A stretch of DNA of 64,000 nucleotides. Origin: Sciurus carolinensis (Eukaryota; Chordata; Mammalia; Rodentia; Sciuridae). Where the stretch lies: NCBI RefSeq assembly GCF_902686445.1, contig NC_062216.1:6655084-6719083 (forward strand), read 5' to 3'. Positions 22,353 to 40,107 of the stretch are shown in pieces. Numbering within the stretch: the first letter of the stretch is position 1; each line of letters opens with the position of its first letter. Made by a program: the position numbers and the translations under genes. The notes under the pieces are model-generated. The model saw only the letters and a list, made by a program, of their open reading frames with translations, did no database searches and had not been told where the DNA came from.

Positions 22353-24540
22353 CCCCCTACCCAATTTCCCAATTCTGGAGTGAGTTTCAGTATTTGTATT
22401 TTATAAGTCTCTCAGGGGTCCTATCTCTCTATCCTCTGTTTGGGGTCACTGGGCGACCTGGGAACTCCCTCACATTAGGAGGCTCCTTCTGGCCGAGCTG
22501 CCTCAGTTTCTGGATAGAATATGTGGAGGTGGGTCCCAGGCCCATCTGCACTGGTGGTTTCCATTCTCTCCTCTCCTCATGCTTCATGACGTCCCCACTG
22601 GTGGCTTCTCCACTCTATGGGACATTCTCCCTGCAGTTCTTTGTGACCTGGGATACTGTGGGCCCCAGTCCTCCACAGCGATTGCTTCTGTCCTCAAGTC
22701 CTTGTGTGCATGGCACTGCCACTCCTCAGTCTCCCCTTTGAGTCTCTGGGGAGACCCCAGAGTCCCTCTGGGTGAGAACACCAGTCCCTGTCCTGTTCTA
22801 GATCCCATCCTGTTTCAGGTCCCATCCCGATGGATGTGCCTGACAGGTGACATTCACCGTGTTCCATAGGAAGGTGCTCTCCCTGGCCTGGGGGCACATT
22901 TCATTCTTCTTTACACATCAATGGGTGAGTGGGAGACTGGAATGGTGTCATGGATGGGTAACACGGACCCCTTGTGCCTATGGACATAGAGTTCAGGGTC
23001 ACCAAGGAGGGATCCATGGAGAGCAGATGAATGAAGTAAATGTCCCTAGTCCAGGGGAATTTCCTCCAAGGAAAATCCAACAAAATCTGGTGAAGAAAGA
23101 AAGTGGGGGACACGATGTACCCAAGCTTGTCCCTGTGTCTAGAATCCTCACAGAAGCAAAGTAAAGCTGAACTTGATGTCACTGTTTCTAACTGATTTGA
23201 GAAACTCCTGGAGGAATATCCACATTCTTGGACTCCACATTCTTATATAATTAATCATTCCATGCATGATTCTGAACACATCTGCGAATCTCCACTTTCA
23301 AATAGTTCAAACCACCCTTCATGCCTGATCCAAATACATCACCACACAGTGACCTTTCCTGATGCAATGATAGAAATGCAAAATTATTCTTTTGTATCTT
23401 GACAATTGCAAACCATACGTATGTTTCTTTCATGGCATTTTCTTCTTGATAAATCATCTTCTCCATGAAGGCAACAGTGATAATGTGCCTTTTAATTTTG
23501 AATACAACATTCTCCACATAATGCCTTGTGCACAATGCTCACAAATATTATGGAAAAAATAAAATCACAAAATACTTCAAATTCAGATTCTAAAATTTTT
23601 CAAATTTCTCTGCTTAACTTGAATTCTTCAGTGACACAATCAGAAAGGCATGCTGCAAAGAATTAGTTGCTCACCCTAAGTGGATTCCTTTTTCTCTGCC
23701 ATTGAGTCACAAGACAATAAATGGTTGTTATTTTCTCTTTACAATGCACTCTGTATAAAGTCACCTCATCTCTTGAACGCTGGCTTCATATCCATAGCAT
23801 GTGTTTACTGAGAGAGAGATCACACTTCCTTTCTAATCCTGTCATTTTAGCATCACTACTGATAGTGTCTGCTTTTCATTTCACAAAATGGTTCCAATTT
23901 TCATGGGAAACCACTTGGTGCTTTCTTTACACAGCACCTACTATTTACCAGCCTCCAGTGTGAATCTAGGATCCACATATGCTAAAAGAATTCATTGTTT
24001 CAAAGTATTGCTTAAATTTGAGTCAGTTGAGAGCAATATCTAGCAATAAATGTATAAGAATGTACTAGTTTTTATATGTTGATTATACATGTTGCAAATT
24101 CACTAAATTTATTTGTTGGTTTGAGTAAATATTGATGAAATATTCAGGGCATTCTCTATATAGGGTCATATCAGAAACAATCAAGGACAATTTAGATTCT
24201 TTCCTTCTCTTTCTTTCTCTCTTGAAATTTCTCTTTTCTAGGACTTCTACTACTATGATGAAAAGAAGGATGAAAGTGGAATCCTGGTTTTGTACCAAAG
24301 CTTAGAGGAAAAACTTTCAATTTTTTCATGTTCAGTATGATAATATCTGGGTTTGCCAAACATGACCTTTATTGTGTTGCGGTACATCCTTTCTCTGCCT
24401 AATTTGTGGAGAGCTTTTAATTCATACAGCATAGTGAAATTTGTAAACTGCTTTTTTTGGCATGTATTGAAATGATGTATGGCTTTGTCCTTCTTTCTCT
24501 TCCTATCTATCACAGTTCTTGATTTCTGTATATTGAATAT
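22353..24540. other. Unassigned sequence
   Basis: 22350-23200 is moderately GC-rich and lacks recognisable exons. 23200-24540 is AT-rich. ORFs up to 155 codons occur but show no domain features, and opposite-strand ORFs overlap them. Confidence 0.4.
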
Positions 24541-24544
24541 TGGT

Positions 24545-25310
24545 AATCGTGAGGGCGATGCAAGTGAAAACCACCATGAGATTGCATCTCACACTCATTA
24601 AAACGGCTATTATCAAAGTGACAATGTATAAAAAGTCCTGGAAAGGGTGTGGGGAAAAAGAATTGTCACCTAATATTGGTGGGGATTTAAAGAAATAGAG
24701 CCATCATACCAAACAGGATAAAGGTCCTCTAGGAATTTACAAAGAGAACTACCATATGACCCAGCAATCCTACTACTGGGAATAGATCCAAAAGTAATGA
24801 AATCAGTATGGTGATGAAATACCTGCATTCCCATGTTTATTGTGGTAACAAGGGAAACATACTCAAAATATACACAAAGATGAAGATGTGGGATCTACGT
24901 GTATGTCCATCAATGAATGAATAAACAACAACAAAAAAATTGTGTGTGCAGACAGTGGCATCTATCCAGGCACAAAAGAGGAATGAAATTCTGTCATTTG
25001 CAACAACGTGGGTGGATGTGGAGAACATCTCACTGAATTAAACAAATCACACACATGGAGAAAATACTCATGATCTTACTCATATGTGGAATCAAAAAAC
25101 ATATGTTGTTCATTGGATGGGATTCTGTAATTATAAGTAAATATTAAATTTTAGTTAATAATAGTGTATAAGAATCTGTTCATAAATAGTGATTAAAAAT
25201 GTCACAGTGCTATAAAGTGTTCATGAGGGGGAAATGTGGTCTAGAATATATAGGAAATTTCTGTAATATGTGAACTGCGATTGTTTACAAAATAAAAATA
25301 CTATTAAAAA
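24545..25310 (+). repeat. Old L1, ORF2 C-terminus and 3' UTR
   Basis: Recognisable order of L1 ORF2 end sequences: caagtgaaaaccaccatgagattg, aacggctattatcaaagtgac, ...ggtgtggggaaaaag, ...catatgacccagcaatcctact, ...gtccatcaatgaatgaat, ...ggaatgaaattctgtcatttgcaacaacgtgg. Stops and indels are present. An AT-rich tail follows. Confidence 0.8.
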
Positions 25311-25409
25311 TAAATTTTTCTAGCACATATTTGTTTAATTCATTTGTTTAATTAATTACTCATTATGCAAGAATTCACTAGTTCTATTATTTTCATTTTT
25401 ATTTTTTTT

Positions 25410-25650
25410 ATTTTTATTTTTTTTTATTTATTTTTTTACATTTACATAGGGTAATGATGTTTCTTTTTTTTCCCTTACCCTCCACCCCTCCCACCCTTTT
25501 CCCTTTATACAGTCCTTCTTTCCTTCATTCTTACCGCTCTCCATAGCCTAACTCTATACCTAACCCTAAACCTAATGCTAACCCCTCCCACCACCATTAT
25601 ATGTCCTCATCCGCTTATCAGCGAGATCATTTGTCATTTTTAAAATATAA
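25410..25650 (-). repeat. 5'-truncated L1 3' end, minus strand
   Basis: The plus strand shows a T-rich tail, then tttacatagggtaatg, a C/T-rich stretch (ccctccacccctccc), cagtccttctttcc and aaccctaaacc. The order matches the 3' end of the young L1 at 33263-33540. Confidence 0.75.
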
Positions 25651-25914
25651 GTATTTATGAAACAGACACAAAGTGTTGCAGATAATACATTTATTAATAG
25701 TTGCCTACATTTTATATTCCATATAAAATAATAACATTTATATGTACAATTAGCATATTAAAAGGATAGTATATACCCTTTTTGTTTCTGATCTAATACC
25801 TTGTATTTCCTTTTACCTAATGATAGCAAGCATGTTTTCACGTGATTGTTGGTCATTTGTATATTTCTTCTTCGAAGTATATATTCAAGTCATTTGCCCA
25901 TTTTCAATGAACAA

Positions 25915-26045
25915 ACTACATGCTATCCAAGGAGGGTTCACCTCTGAGCTACAGCCAATTTTATTTTTTGAAACAGGGTCCATCTGCATTGCTAAGAGTC
26001 TCACTAAATTTCTGTGGCTGGCTTTGGACTTCAAACTTTGATATT
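25915..26045 (-). mobile_element. Degenerate squirrel-type SINE, minus strand
   Basis: The sequence ctctgagctacagcc...attttttgaaacagggtc...ctcactaaatttctgtggctggctttggacttcaaa follows the reverse complement of a composite tRNA/B1-type SINE (gagctacaacccca, then ctcactaagttgctgaggctggcct). It is old, with many differences. Confidence 0.6.
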
Positions 26046-26049
26046 ATTA

Positions 26050-26170
26050 GTTATGAGGGAGTGTAAATGAAAACCAGGCCAGTATACCACCCGTTGCCAT
26101 TAAGAATGAATATCACACAGAAAATGAAATATGACAAATGTTGGCAAGGATGTACCAGTTTCCTCTTTTA
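26050..26170 (+). repeat. Short L1 ORF2 fragment
   Basis: aaatgaaaaccaggcc...ttgccattaagaatg...caaatgttggcaaggatgt resembles the conserved L1 stretch at 44795-44885. Confidence 0.5.
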
Positions 26171-26250
26171 AAGTTACAGCTTATTTTGTGAGGCCACTTT
26201 TGATAACATCGTATCTCTTTGTTAACGAGTTGGAAACAGCTGAATTAAAA

Positions 26251-26290
26251 TGTGTGTGTGTGTGTGTGTGTGTGTGTTGTGTGTGTGTGC
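26251..26290. repeat. (TG)n microsatellite
   Basis: About 19 TG units with one interruption. Confidence 0.97.
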
Positions 26291-26299
26291 AAGCAAATG

Positions 26300-28740
26300 G
26301 AGAAGAGTGCCAACACAGATGGGTGTCTATAATAGTTAACATCTCTGATGTGTGGATGAGGAATTTTCAAGGCACTGGCCATGAGATTTTCATTGCTTAT
26401 GTAGTTTGTGTTTTATAGTAGGTTCTAGAAATGGAAATGCCAAACTTTCTATGCAAGATCAATTTCACTCTAATGGGGAAAATTCCATTTTGACTTGCTT
26501 TTGGCAAGGGTGAGAGAGACCAATGCTTGGACTCATCACCTGGCACTTGGTGGAATCAGCACACAGGCAGAGATGGTAGAGGGCTGAGTCTTTGCTCTAA
26601 TATGACAAAGTTATTTGCCCTTTCTTGAACAGCTTGTTTCACTTAAAAATATGTCCTCCAGTTCCACCCATGTGGTTGTAAGAATAATGATTTGTGTAAT
26701 TCAAAAGAGGTGGAACAGGGGCGTTGGATGCTCTCCACAATGAAATGTTATCTTTGAAATTGTACATTTACTCAATGTATACAAGTATGGAAATATCAGC
26801 TTGTCCTCTGCAGGTGTACACAATTATTATGTCAATTAATAGGAAGAAAAGCAAAGATAGAGCTGGTTTATAACTGCACTTCTCTTTATTTTTATTCAAT
26901 TTACTTCACTTCACACTTCAGCACATTTAAAACTCCAAATGCCATTGACACAAATGTGGATGGTACTCCATAGATTGATCGACTCAGTAATTTCCAGATA
27001 CAATGTGATTTTAGACTCATATATGTTTTTAAATTTTTATTTGTTCTAATTAGTCATACATGATAATAGAATGCATTTATGCATTTTTAATATCATATGT
27101 AAATGGAGTACAACTCTCATTTTTCTGATTGTACAAATTGTAGAGTGACATTGTCATGCAGTCATATATATATACATAAGGTAATATTGTCTATTACATT
27201 CTACTATCTTTCTTACCTTCATGCCCCTTTCTCTTGTTTCACTCGCCTCTACCTAAACTAAAGAAACTCTCTGAAAAATAGAATCATGTGAAATAATTTC
27301 CATCCTTATTTTCCAGATGCAATAGATTTTGAGGCTGGTGAAACTCAGGAAAGAGGGAAAAAAAACTATCAATTGTATCTCCTTACAGTGAACCCTTCAG
27401 GAATTTCTGATATAACATTTTACAAATTTTGGCACAAAATCAAAATTTGTTTTCTTGTTCAAAGGACATGAGGTAAATATTATTAAAGGTAACAAACTGC
27501 AAACCCAACTCTGTTTCATTGTGTTGCTCAGATTATAACTGTGTTTTTCTATATGTAGTTATTCTTGATCTGAGTAACAAAAGTACACCAGTAACTTATT
27601 AATATAAATTCAACCATTCATCTTCCTCCATGTTTTGGAACACCAGGTTAAATGGAGAGATGAGAGAATATTAATCTAAAGAGTGGAAACCTTGGAAATA
27701 CATTTTTTAATATTTTTTATCTTTTTTCCTCAAAAGTCCCTCCAAAAATGATGGACCAAAAGGAGCCAATGCGAATAAAGCTCAAAAAGTTCATAAGGAA
27801 TATGGGAGGGGTGGGATCAGGTCTGAAAGCACACAGAACAAAGGAAACCCTTTCCAGATCCTGGAGCTATTCAATCTTCCTTTACTGCCAACTACTCTGC
27901 TGGGTTTACAGCTGAGAGTTGAGGTTGTACACTACTACATGCTTTTTAAGACAGGGTTTGTAATAACCTCATTGCATTTAAGAAATATCACTGATTAAGG
28001 AGATTCTGAACAATCATCTTTCATATGGCTTATTTTCCGTGAACTTGTGTATGTCAGGAGATGAGTAAAATTACTTAAAAATTATTCTTACTGATTAAAG
28101 TAAGAATCCTCATCAATTTGTGGATCCACAATTTTGGATTATACAAGTACACTTGAAGGCTGCTTCACATTTTTTTCATAGCTTTATTGAGTTAAAACTG
28201 AAGAACAATAAAATGCACATATTTGAGGCATGCAGTTTGATCATGTTTGGCATGTATGTAATCAATACAATCTTATCTTTCAAGTATTTAAAAAAGTAAT
28301 GAAGAGAATTTTTATATGAAGCATTCCCATTACCTTTTTGAAAAATATGAAATCATGCATACTCTTTCCTTCATGATTTATTACATTAGAACCTCATCAC
28401 CATATGTCAACCACTTCAAACTTAAATGGCACACAGATATATATCTCAAAGTCAAGAAAAAAAGCACAAGAAAATTAAATACAAAATTCTTCAAACTAAG
28501 TGATGACAAAATCTTAAAATATCAGAATCTCTGGGATGATATAGCACTCAGATGAACATTTATAACTTAAAGTACATGTATCAAAGGAATCTAGTTTAAC
28601 AATCAAATTCTGTGCAAATTAGGGAGTAGGAAAGGAAAAATAAGAGTAGGAGCAGAAATGAATGCAATAGAAAAGAAATTTTTTAATTATAGATTGTAAT
28701 ATCAGGTTACAATATATGCTATACGAATTCAAGTTTCTCT
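26300..28740. other. AT-rich DNA with L1 fragments
   Basis: 26630-26690 (ttcacttaaaaatatgtcctccagttccacccatg) looks like a minus-strand L1 ORF2 end. 27030-27280 resembles a minus-strand sciurid L1 3' UTR (ttgttctaattagtcatacatgataatagaatgcattt ... aaggtaatattgtctattacattctac). 28160-28280 may be an ancient L1 3' end. No gene is supported. Confidence 0.5.
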
Positions 28741-28781
28741 CCATCATGGGTCCATATATGCAGAACCTTTGGTGGGCTGTC

Positions 28782-30739
<1,958 letters not shown>

Positions 30740-30931
30740 CTAGAATAGGTGAAAATACAAATTGGTAGCATTAAATTCAGAGAGAGCCTTTTTTTGTTGA
30801 AAAAAGACAACAATCTCATAAGCATATTTTAACCTCATTGACACTTTCACAGAGGAGATGTTTTAAATCAAGAGAAAAGAGTATGTAGGATGCTGGTAAT
30901 TACAAAAGATTTTCAGGATAGACTTATTTTA

Positions 30932-33050
<2,119 letters not shown>

Positions 33051-33521
33051 CTGGTTTGTAAAGAAGATGAACCTTTCTTAATGATGTCCCCATATAAACT
33101 CATGAACTAACTTCTCTACATTTGAATCTCAGACACATCCATTGTAATGTAAAAGCTAAAACCTTTCCTCTTTTGATTCCATATGCATAGTACATAATTC
33201 CCAGGTGAGTCAAGTATTATCCATTTGCTAGTATGCTGTTTAAAGGGGTTCAGATTAATTTTTTTGTCATTTTTTTTGTATTGTAAACAAATGGGATACA
33301 TGTTGTTTCTCTGTCTGTACATGGCGTAAAGGCATACCATTTGTGTAATCATAAATTTACATAGGGTAATGTTGTTTGATTCATTCTGCCATTTTTCCCC
33401 TCCACCCGACCCGTCCCACCCCTCTTTACCCTCTATACAGTCCTTCCTTCCTCCATTCCTGCCCCCCTCCCTAAACCCAACTCCAACCCCAACACTAACA
33501 CTTCCCACCCCCCATTATGTG

Positions 33522-36500
33522 TTATCCACTTATGAGTGATATCATTCTTCCTTTGGTTTTTTGAGATTGGCTTATCTCACTTAGCATGATATTCTCCAGT
33601 TTCATCCATTTGCCTGCAAATGCCATAATTTTATCATTCTTTATGGCTGAGTAATATTCCATTGTATATATATACCACATTTTCTTTATCCATTCATCAA
33701 TTGAAGGACATCTAGGTTGGTTCCACAATCTGGCTATTGTGAACTGAGCAGCTATGAACATTGATGTGGCTGTATCTCTGTAATATGCTGATTTTAAGTC
33801 CTTTGGGTATAGGCCAAGGAGTGGGATAGCTGGGTCAAATGGTGGTTCCATTCCAAGTTTTCTAAGGAATCTCCACACTGCTTTCCAGAGTGGCTGCACT
33901 AATTTGCAGCCCCACCAGCAATGTAAGAGTGTACCTTTCTCCCCACACCCTCGCCAACACCTGTTGTTGCTTGTATTCTTGATAATTGCCATTCTAATTG
34001 GGGTGAGATGGAATCTTAGGGTGGTTTTGATTTGCATTTCTCTTGTTACTAGAGATGTTGAACATTTTTCCATATGTTTGTTGATTGCTTGTATTTCTTA
34101 TTCTGTGAAGTGTCTATTCATTTCTTTAGCCCATTTGTCAATTGGATGATTTACATTCTTGGTGTAGAGTTTTTTGAGTTCTTTATAGATTCTGGAGATT
34201 AGAGCTCTATCTGAAGTATGATTGGCAAATATTTTCTCCCACTCTGTAGGCTCTTTCTTCACATTGCTGATAGTTTCCTTTGCTAAGAGAAAGCTTTTTA
34301 GTTTGAATCTATCCCAGTTATTAATTCTTGCTTTTATTTCTTGTGCTATGGGAGTCCTGTTGAGGAAGTCTGATCCTAAGTCGACATGTTGAAGCTCTGG
34401 ACCTACTTTTTCTTCTATAAGATGCAAGGTCTCTGGTCTGATTCTGAGATCCTTAATCCATTTTGAGTTTAGTTTCGTGCATGGTGAGAGATATGGGTTT
34501 AGTTTCATTCTGTTGCATATGGATTTCCAATTCTCCCAGCACCATTTGTTGAAGAGGCTATCATTTCTCCATTGCATATTTTGGGCCCCTTTGTCTAGTA
34601 TGAGAAAATTGTATATATTTGGGTTTGTGTCCGTGTCCTCTATTCTGTACCATTGATCCACCTTTCTATTTTGGTACCAATACCATGCCATTTTTGTTAC
34701 TATTGCTTTGTACTAGAGTTGAAGATCTGGTATTGCGTTACCCCTGCTTCACTCTTTCTGCCAAGGATTGCTTTAGCTATTCTGGGTTTTTTATTCTTCC
34801 AGATGAATTTCATAATTGCTTGCTCTATTTCTGTAAGGTACATCATTGGGATTTTAATTGGAATTGCATTGAATCTGTATAGCACTTTTGGTAGTATGGC
34901 CATTTTGACAATATTAATTCTTCCTATCCAAGAACATGGGAGATCTTTCCATCTTCTAAGGTTTTCTTGAATTTCTTTCTTTAGTGTTCTGTAGTTCTCA
35001 TTGTAGAGGTCTTTCACCTCTTTTGTGAGATTGATTCCCAAATACTTTATTTTTTTCGAAGCTATTGTGAATGGGATAGTTTTCCTAATTTCTCTTTCTG
35101 AAGATTCATCGCTTATGTATAAAAATGCCTTAGATTTTTGTGCATTGATCTTATATCCCGCTACTTTACTGAATTCACTTATGAGATCTGAAAGTTTTCT
35201 GGTGGAATTTCCTGGTTCCTCTAAGTATAACATCATATCATCAGCAAATAGGGATAGTTTGAGTTCTTCTTTTCCTATTCGTATCCCTTTAATTTCTTTG
35301 GTCTGTCTAATTGCTCTGGCTAGAGTTTCAAGGATGATATTGAATAGAAGTGGTGAAAGAGGGCATCCCTGCCTTGTTCCAGGTTTTAGAGGGAATGCTT
35401 TCAGTTTTTCACCATTTAGAATGATATTAGACATGGGATTAGCGTAGATGGCCTTTACAATGTTAAGGAATATTCCCACTATCCCTATTTTTTCTAGTGT
35501 TTTGAGCATGAAGGGGTGCTGTATTTTATCAAATGCTTTTTCTGCATCTATTGAAATAATCATGTGATTCTTCACTTTAAGTCTATTGATATGGTGAATG
35601 ACATTTATTGATTTCCTGATGTTGAATCAACCTTGCATCCCTTGGATGAAACCCACTTGATCATGGTGCACTATCTTTTTAATATGTTTTTGTATGCGAT
35701 TTGCTAAAATTTTGTTTAGAATTTTTGGGTCGATGTTCATTAAGGATATTGGTCTGAAATTTTCTTTCCTTGATGTGTCTCTGTCTGGTTTAGGAATCAG
35801 GGTAATATTGGCTTCCTAGAATGAGTTTGGGAGAGTTCCCTCCTTTTCCATTTTCTGGAATACTTTAAGAAGTATTGGAATGAGATCTTCTTTAAAAGTT
35901 TTGTAGAACTCAGCTGAGAACCCATCTGGTCCTGGACTTTTCTTTGTTGGAAGGCTTTTGATGACTTCTACTATTTCGTTACTTGAAATTGGTCGATTTA
36001 AATTTTGTATGTCCTCCTCGTTCAGTTTAGGCAATTCATATATCTCTAGAAACCTGTTGATGTCTTCAAAATTTTCTATTTTGTTGGAATATAGATTTTC
36101 AAAATAGCTTCTAATTACGTTTTGTATTTCAGTCGTGTCTGTTGTGATATTTCCTTGTTCATTCCGAATTTTAGTGATTTGAGTTTTCTCTCGTCTTCTC
36201 TTTGTTAGTGTGGCTAAAGGTTTATCAATTTTGTTTATTTTTTCGAAGAACCAACTATTTATTTTGTCAATTTTTTGTATTGTTTCTTTCGTTTCAATTT
36301 CGTTGATTTCATCTCTCAGTTTAACTATTTCCTATCTTCTACTACTTTTGGTGTTGGTCTGTTCTTCTTTTTCTAGGGCTTTGAGCTGTAGTGTTAGGTC
36401 ATTTATTTTTTGAGTTTTACTTCTTTTATTAAATGCGTTGCATTAAATAAATCTTCCTCTAAGTACTGCTTTCATAGTGTCCCAGAGATTTTAATATGAT

Positions 36501-37372
36501 GTTTCTTTGTTCTCGTTTACCTCTAAGAATTTTTTAATTTCCTTCCTAATATCTTCTGTTATCCATTCATCATATAGTAGCATATTGTTTAATCTCCAGG
36601 TGTTGGAGTAGTTTCTGTTTTTTACTCTTTCATTAATTTGTAACTTCAATCCATTATGATCCGATAGAATACGAGGTAGTGTCTCTATCTTCTTGTATTT
36701 GCTGACATTAGCTTTGTGGCATAATATATGGTCTATTTTAGAGAAGGATCCATGTGCTGCTGAGAAGAAAGTGTACTCGCTCTTGGTTGGATGGTATATT
36801 CTATAAATGTCTGTTAAGTCTAAATTATTGATTGTGTTATTGAGATCTATGGTTTCTTTGTTCAATTTTTGTTTGGAAGATCAGTCCAGTGGTGAGAGAG
36901 TCATGTTAAAATCACCTAGTATTATTGTGTTATGGTCTATTTGGTTTCTAAAATTGAGAAGGATTTCTTTAACATACATGGATGAGCCACTGTTTGGGGC
37001 ATAGATGTTTATGATTGTTATATCTTGCTGATTTATGCTTCCCTTAAGCAGTATGAAATGTCCTTCTTAATCCCTTCTGACTAACATTGGCTTGAAGTCC
37101 ACATTATCTGAAATGAGGATGGATACTCCAGCTTTTCTGTTAAGTCCATGTGCATGGTATGTTTTTTCCCATCCTTTCACCTTTAGTCTATGGGTATCTC
37201 TTTCTATGAGGTGAGTCTCTTGCAGGCAACATATTGTTGGATCTTTCTTTTTAATCCAATCTGCCAGTCTATGTCTTTTGATTGATGAACTCAGGCCATT
37301 AACATTCAGGGTTATTATTGAGATATGATTTGTATTCCCAGTCATTTGGTTCATATTTAAAATTTTTGACAC
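33522..37372 (-). pseudogene. L1 ORF2 (endonuclease-reverse transcriptase), broken
   Basis: ORF2p nicks DNA and reverse-transcribes L1 RNA at the target. The endonuclease N-terminus is at 37372-37067 (ITLNVNGL, CCLQETHL with the catalytic Glu) and its end at 36865-36491 (KIDHILCHK, SDHNGLKLQI). The reverse transcriptase spans about 36034-34700 with [12 protein letters not shown]. The Cys-rich C-terminus follows ([17 protein letters not shown] at about 33960-33910) and ends ...GRMISLISG at 33522. Stops include TAG at 35818-35816 and TAG at 34715-34713 (both shared with the L1 at 42-45 kb), a private TGA near 35625, a 1-base deletion near 34740 and a TAA near 34100. Confidence 0.93.
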
Positions 37373-37403
37373 ATCTTGGTTCCTCCTTTATTTGACAGTT
37401 CCT

Positions 37404-38416
37404 TTAGGATAATTCCTCCCTTTGCTGATTTGCTTCTTTGTTTTTTATCTCTTCCTCATGAAATATTTTGCTGAGAATGTCCTGTAATGCTGGCTTACTT
37501 TTTGTAAATTCTTTTAGCTTTTGTTTATCATAGAATGATTTTATTTCATCGTCAAATTTGAAGGTATGTTTTGCTGGGTTGAAGATTCTTGGTTGGCATC
37601 CATTTTCTTTCACAGCTTGAAAAATGTTGTTCCAGGCCCTTCTAGCTTTTAGGTCTGGATTGAAAAATCTGCTGATATTTGTATTGGCTTCCCCCTGAAT
37701 GTAATTTGGTTCTTTTCTCTCACAGCCTTTAAAATTCTGTCTTTATTTTGTATGTTAGGTATTTTCATTATAATGTGCCTTGGTGTGGGTCTGTTGTAAT
37801 TTTGTGTATTTGGAGTCCTATAAGCCTCTTGGACTTGATTTTCCATTTCATTCTTCAGATTTGGGAAATTTTCTGATATTATTTCTTCAAATAGATTGTT
37901 CATTCCTTTGGTTTGTTTCTCTAAGCCTTCCTCAATCCCAATAATTCTCAAATTTGGCCTTTTCATGCTATCCCATAGTTCTTAGAGATTCTGTTCATGA
38001 TTTCTCACCATCTTCTCTGTTTGTTCAACTTTGTTTTCGAGGTTAAATATTTTGTCTTCAATATCTGAAGTTCTGTCTTCCAGCTGTTCTATCCTATTGG
38101 TTATGCTTCCTATGGAGTTCTTAATTTGGTTTACTGTTTCGTTCATTTCAAGGATTTCTGTTTGGTTTTTTTTCAATATCTCTAACTCTTTATTGAAATG
38201 ATCTTTTGCTTCCTGAATTTGCTCTGTTAACTGTTCATTGGTGCGATCGTTCAATGCCTGCATTTGCTCTTTCATCTCATTGTTTGCTTCCCTAATCATT
38301 TTAATTATGTACATTCTGACCTCCCTTTCTGTCATTTCTTCTGCCATGCTGTCGTTGGATTTTATTGATGTAACATCTAGATTTGTTTGGGGCATTTTCT
38401 TCCCTTGATTTCTCAT
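37404..38416 (-). pseudogene. L1 ORF1 (RNA-binding protein), broken
   Basis: ORF1p coats L1 RNA as a coiled-coil trimer. From 38416 the frame starts MRNQGKKMPQTN and runs through a heptad-rich coiled coil (about residues 30-140). It stops at 37982 (TAA, replacing a codon before ELWDSM). The RNA-recognition part continues at 37966-37649 (RIIGIEEGLEKQTKGM, RPTPRHIIMKIP) and the C-terminal domain at 37613-37404 in another frame (FDDEIKSFYDKQKLKEF). At least one stop and one frameshift are therefore present. Confidence 0.9.
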
Positions 38417-40107
38417 ATTGTTCAGGAATCAGTGGATCATTAAGATATTGCAGATTTCCTCTATCAACTTATAATGTCCCTGAAGATTGCTAGTATATCC
38501 CCTCTTATCCTTCAGTAGCCTGAAGTCTTGGAGGAAGTTGATAATGCAGTGCTCCACGAAGAAGCTGCCTCTCTAGGGGTGGTGACCCTCAGGTGGCGTA
38601 TATTCCCTGCTAGGGGGCAGAGGTGCCTCCACTTGTTGACCAATGGTCATCCAATGGGGAAGTAGACTGTGGGCTGAGGCAAGGCCTGTTTGTGCCTGTG
38701 TCTCTGGTTTTACCGTCCCTGTGGGAAAACCTCCCCCGGCCAGGACGACTCACTCGGTGGGGACGTCTCGCTGGTCAGTTGCCCTCCTTGAGGTTCCCCT
38801 CAATCTACAACTACCACCTGGGCTGGGCTGTCTTCCTCTGCAAGTATCTCAGGGACCCAGACCGACGTCCTGGGCCTGGGAGCCTCACCCTTTGCAGGTG
38901 AGTCTCCTTAGGCTGCCTCTCCCAGAGAATCTGCCCGCCACCCTGGAAACTTCACTCCGCCCCTAGGCGTGTCTCTGTGCGGCTCTTCCAGCAAGAAGCC
39001 ACCAAGCTCCTGGGACCCTGCTCTGCACCAATCACCTGGCTATGTAGCCCCTCCTCTGAGCCACCACCTGGAGCCCCGTACAATAGCTCTGAGACCCAGG
39101 GACCCGCCACACACCTCCTCCTCCGTACAGCTGCCCAGTTTCCGACGCAGTCACTAGGAGTCCAAGCAACTCACTTCGGGTCTCCTCCTCCCACCAACCG
39201 CCCGTAGCCCTAGGCAGTCACTGCAAGTCCAAGTGACCCACCCTGTTCCTCCTCCTCCTCCTTGGGCTAGCCCCCCAGGTGTTCAGGAGTGGTGGCTCCG
39301 AGACCAAGTGACTCACCACACTCCTCCTCCAGGCAGGCCACCAGTGTTCAGGAGCGGTCGCTTTTAGTCCAATCAACTCACCACTCGTCTCCGCCTCTGG
39401 CAACCAACTGTGGCTCTGATGCAGTCACTCCTAGACCAAGCGTCCCACCACTCTCCTCCTCCAGGTGGGCCACCAGTGTTCTGGAGCAGTTGTTCTGAGT
39501 TCAAACAGCGCGCCACGCAGCTCCTCCTCTGGCAACTGCCTGTGGCTCTGATGCAGTCACTCCCAGACCAAGCGTCCCACCTCGCTCCTCCTCTTTCTCC
39601 GGGCAGTCCCCTGGTGTTCAGGAGCGCTCGCCCTGAGTTCAAACAGCTCACCACACAGCTCCTCCTCTGGCCACCACCTGTGACTCTGATGCAGTCACTC
39701 CTAGACCAAGCGACCCGCCGGGCTTCTCCTCTTCCTCCGGGCAACATCCCGTTGTTCAGAAGCGGTCGTTTTGGGTCTAAACAGCTCTCCACGCGGCTCC
39801 TCCTCAGGCAGCCGCCCCAGTGGTTGCTCGAGTCCAAGCACTGTGCTGAGCCACCTCCTCTACGATGATCCCAGTTGTCCGTGTTTACTGCTCCAGTGGG
39901 GGGAGGGGCGTCTCGCCAAGCAACTCCACTTCACAAATTCCCTGCGTTCCGGGGCTACCGCCCCATCCGGGATGCATCCCCAACAGGAGAGACTCACCCA
40001 GCGGCTTTGAGTTGGTCCCAAGTCTCTCACTAACTCCTCTTATGAATCTTGCATCCTAGAGCAACGTGAAATGCAGCCGCCCTATAGTCCGCCATCTTGG
40101 CCCACCC
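38417..40107 (-). promoter_or_regulatory. L1 5' UTR/promoter with tandem units and YY1 motif
   Basis: GC-rich 1.7-kb region. The word ctctgatgcagtcactcc...gaccaagcg recurs at about 39414, 39546 and 39684, giving units of about 132-138 bp. Weaker related units extend over 39180-39860. Next to the 5' end the minus strand reads GCCAAGATGGCGG (plus 40090-40102), the YY1-type site that positions L1 transcription in other mammals (established for human L1). Confidence 0.8.

Noticed and set aside
22274..22741. 155-codon ORF
   Set aside because: Its start lies in an antisense SINE and the remainder has no family pattern.
34619..35447. Plus-strand ORFs of 87-140 codons opposite the L1 ORF2
   Set aside because: Shadows of L1 reverse-transcriptase codons on the other strand. 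The same shadows recur at 43379-44174.
38623..39868. ORFs of 92-154 codons on both strands
   Set aside because: They lie inside the GC-rich L1 5' UTR and follow its tandem units. No family features.
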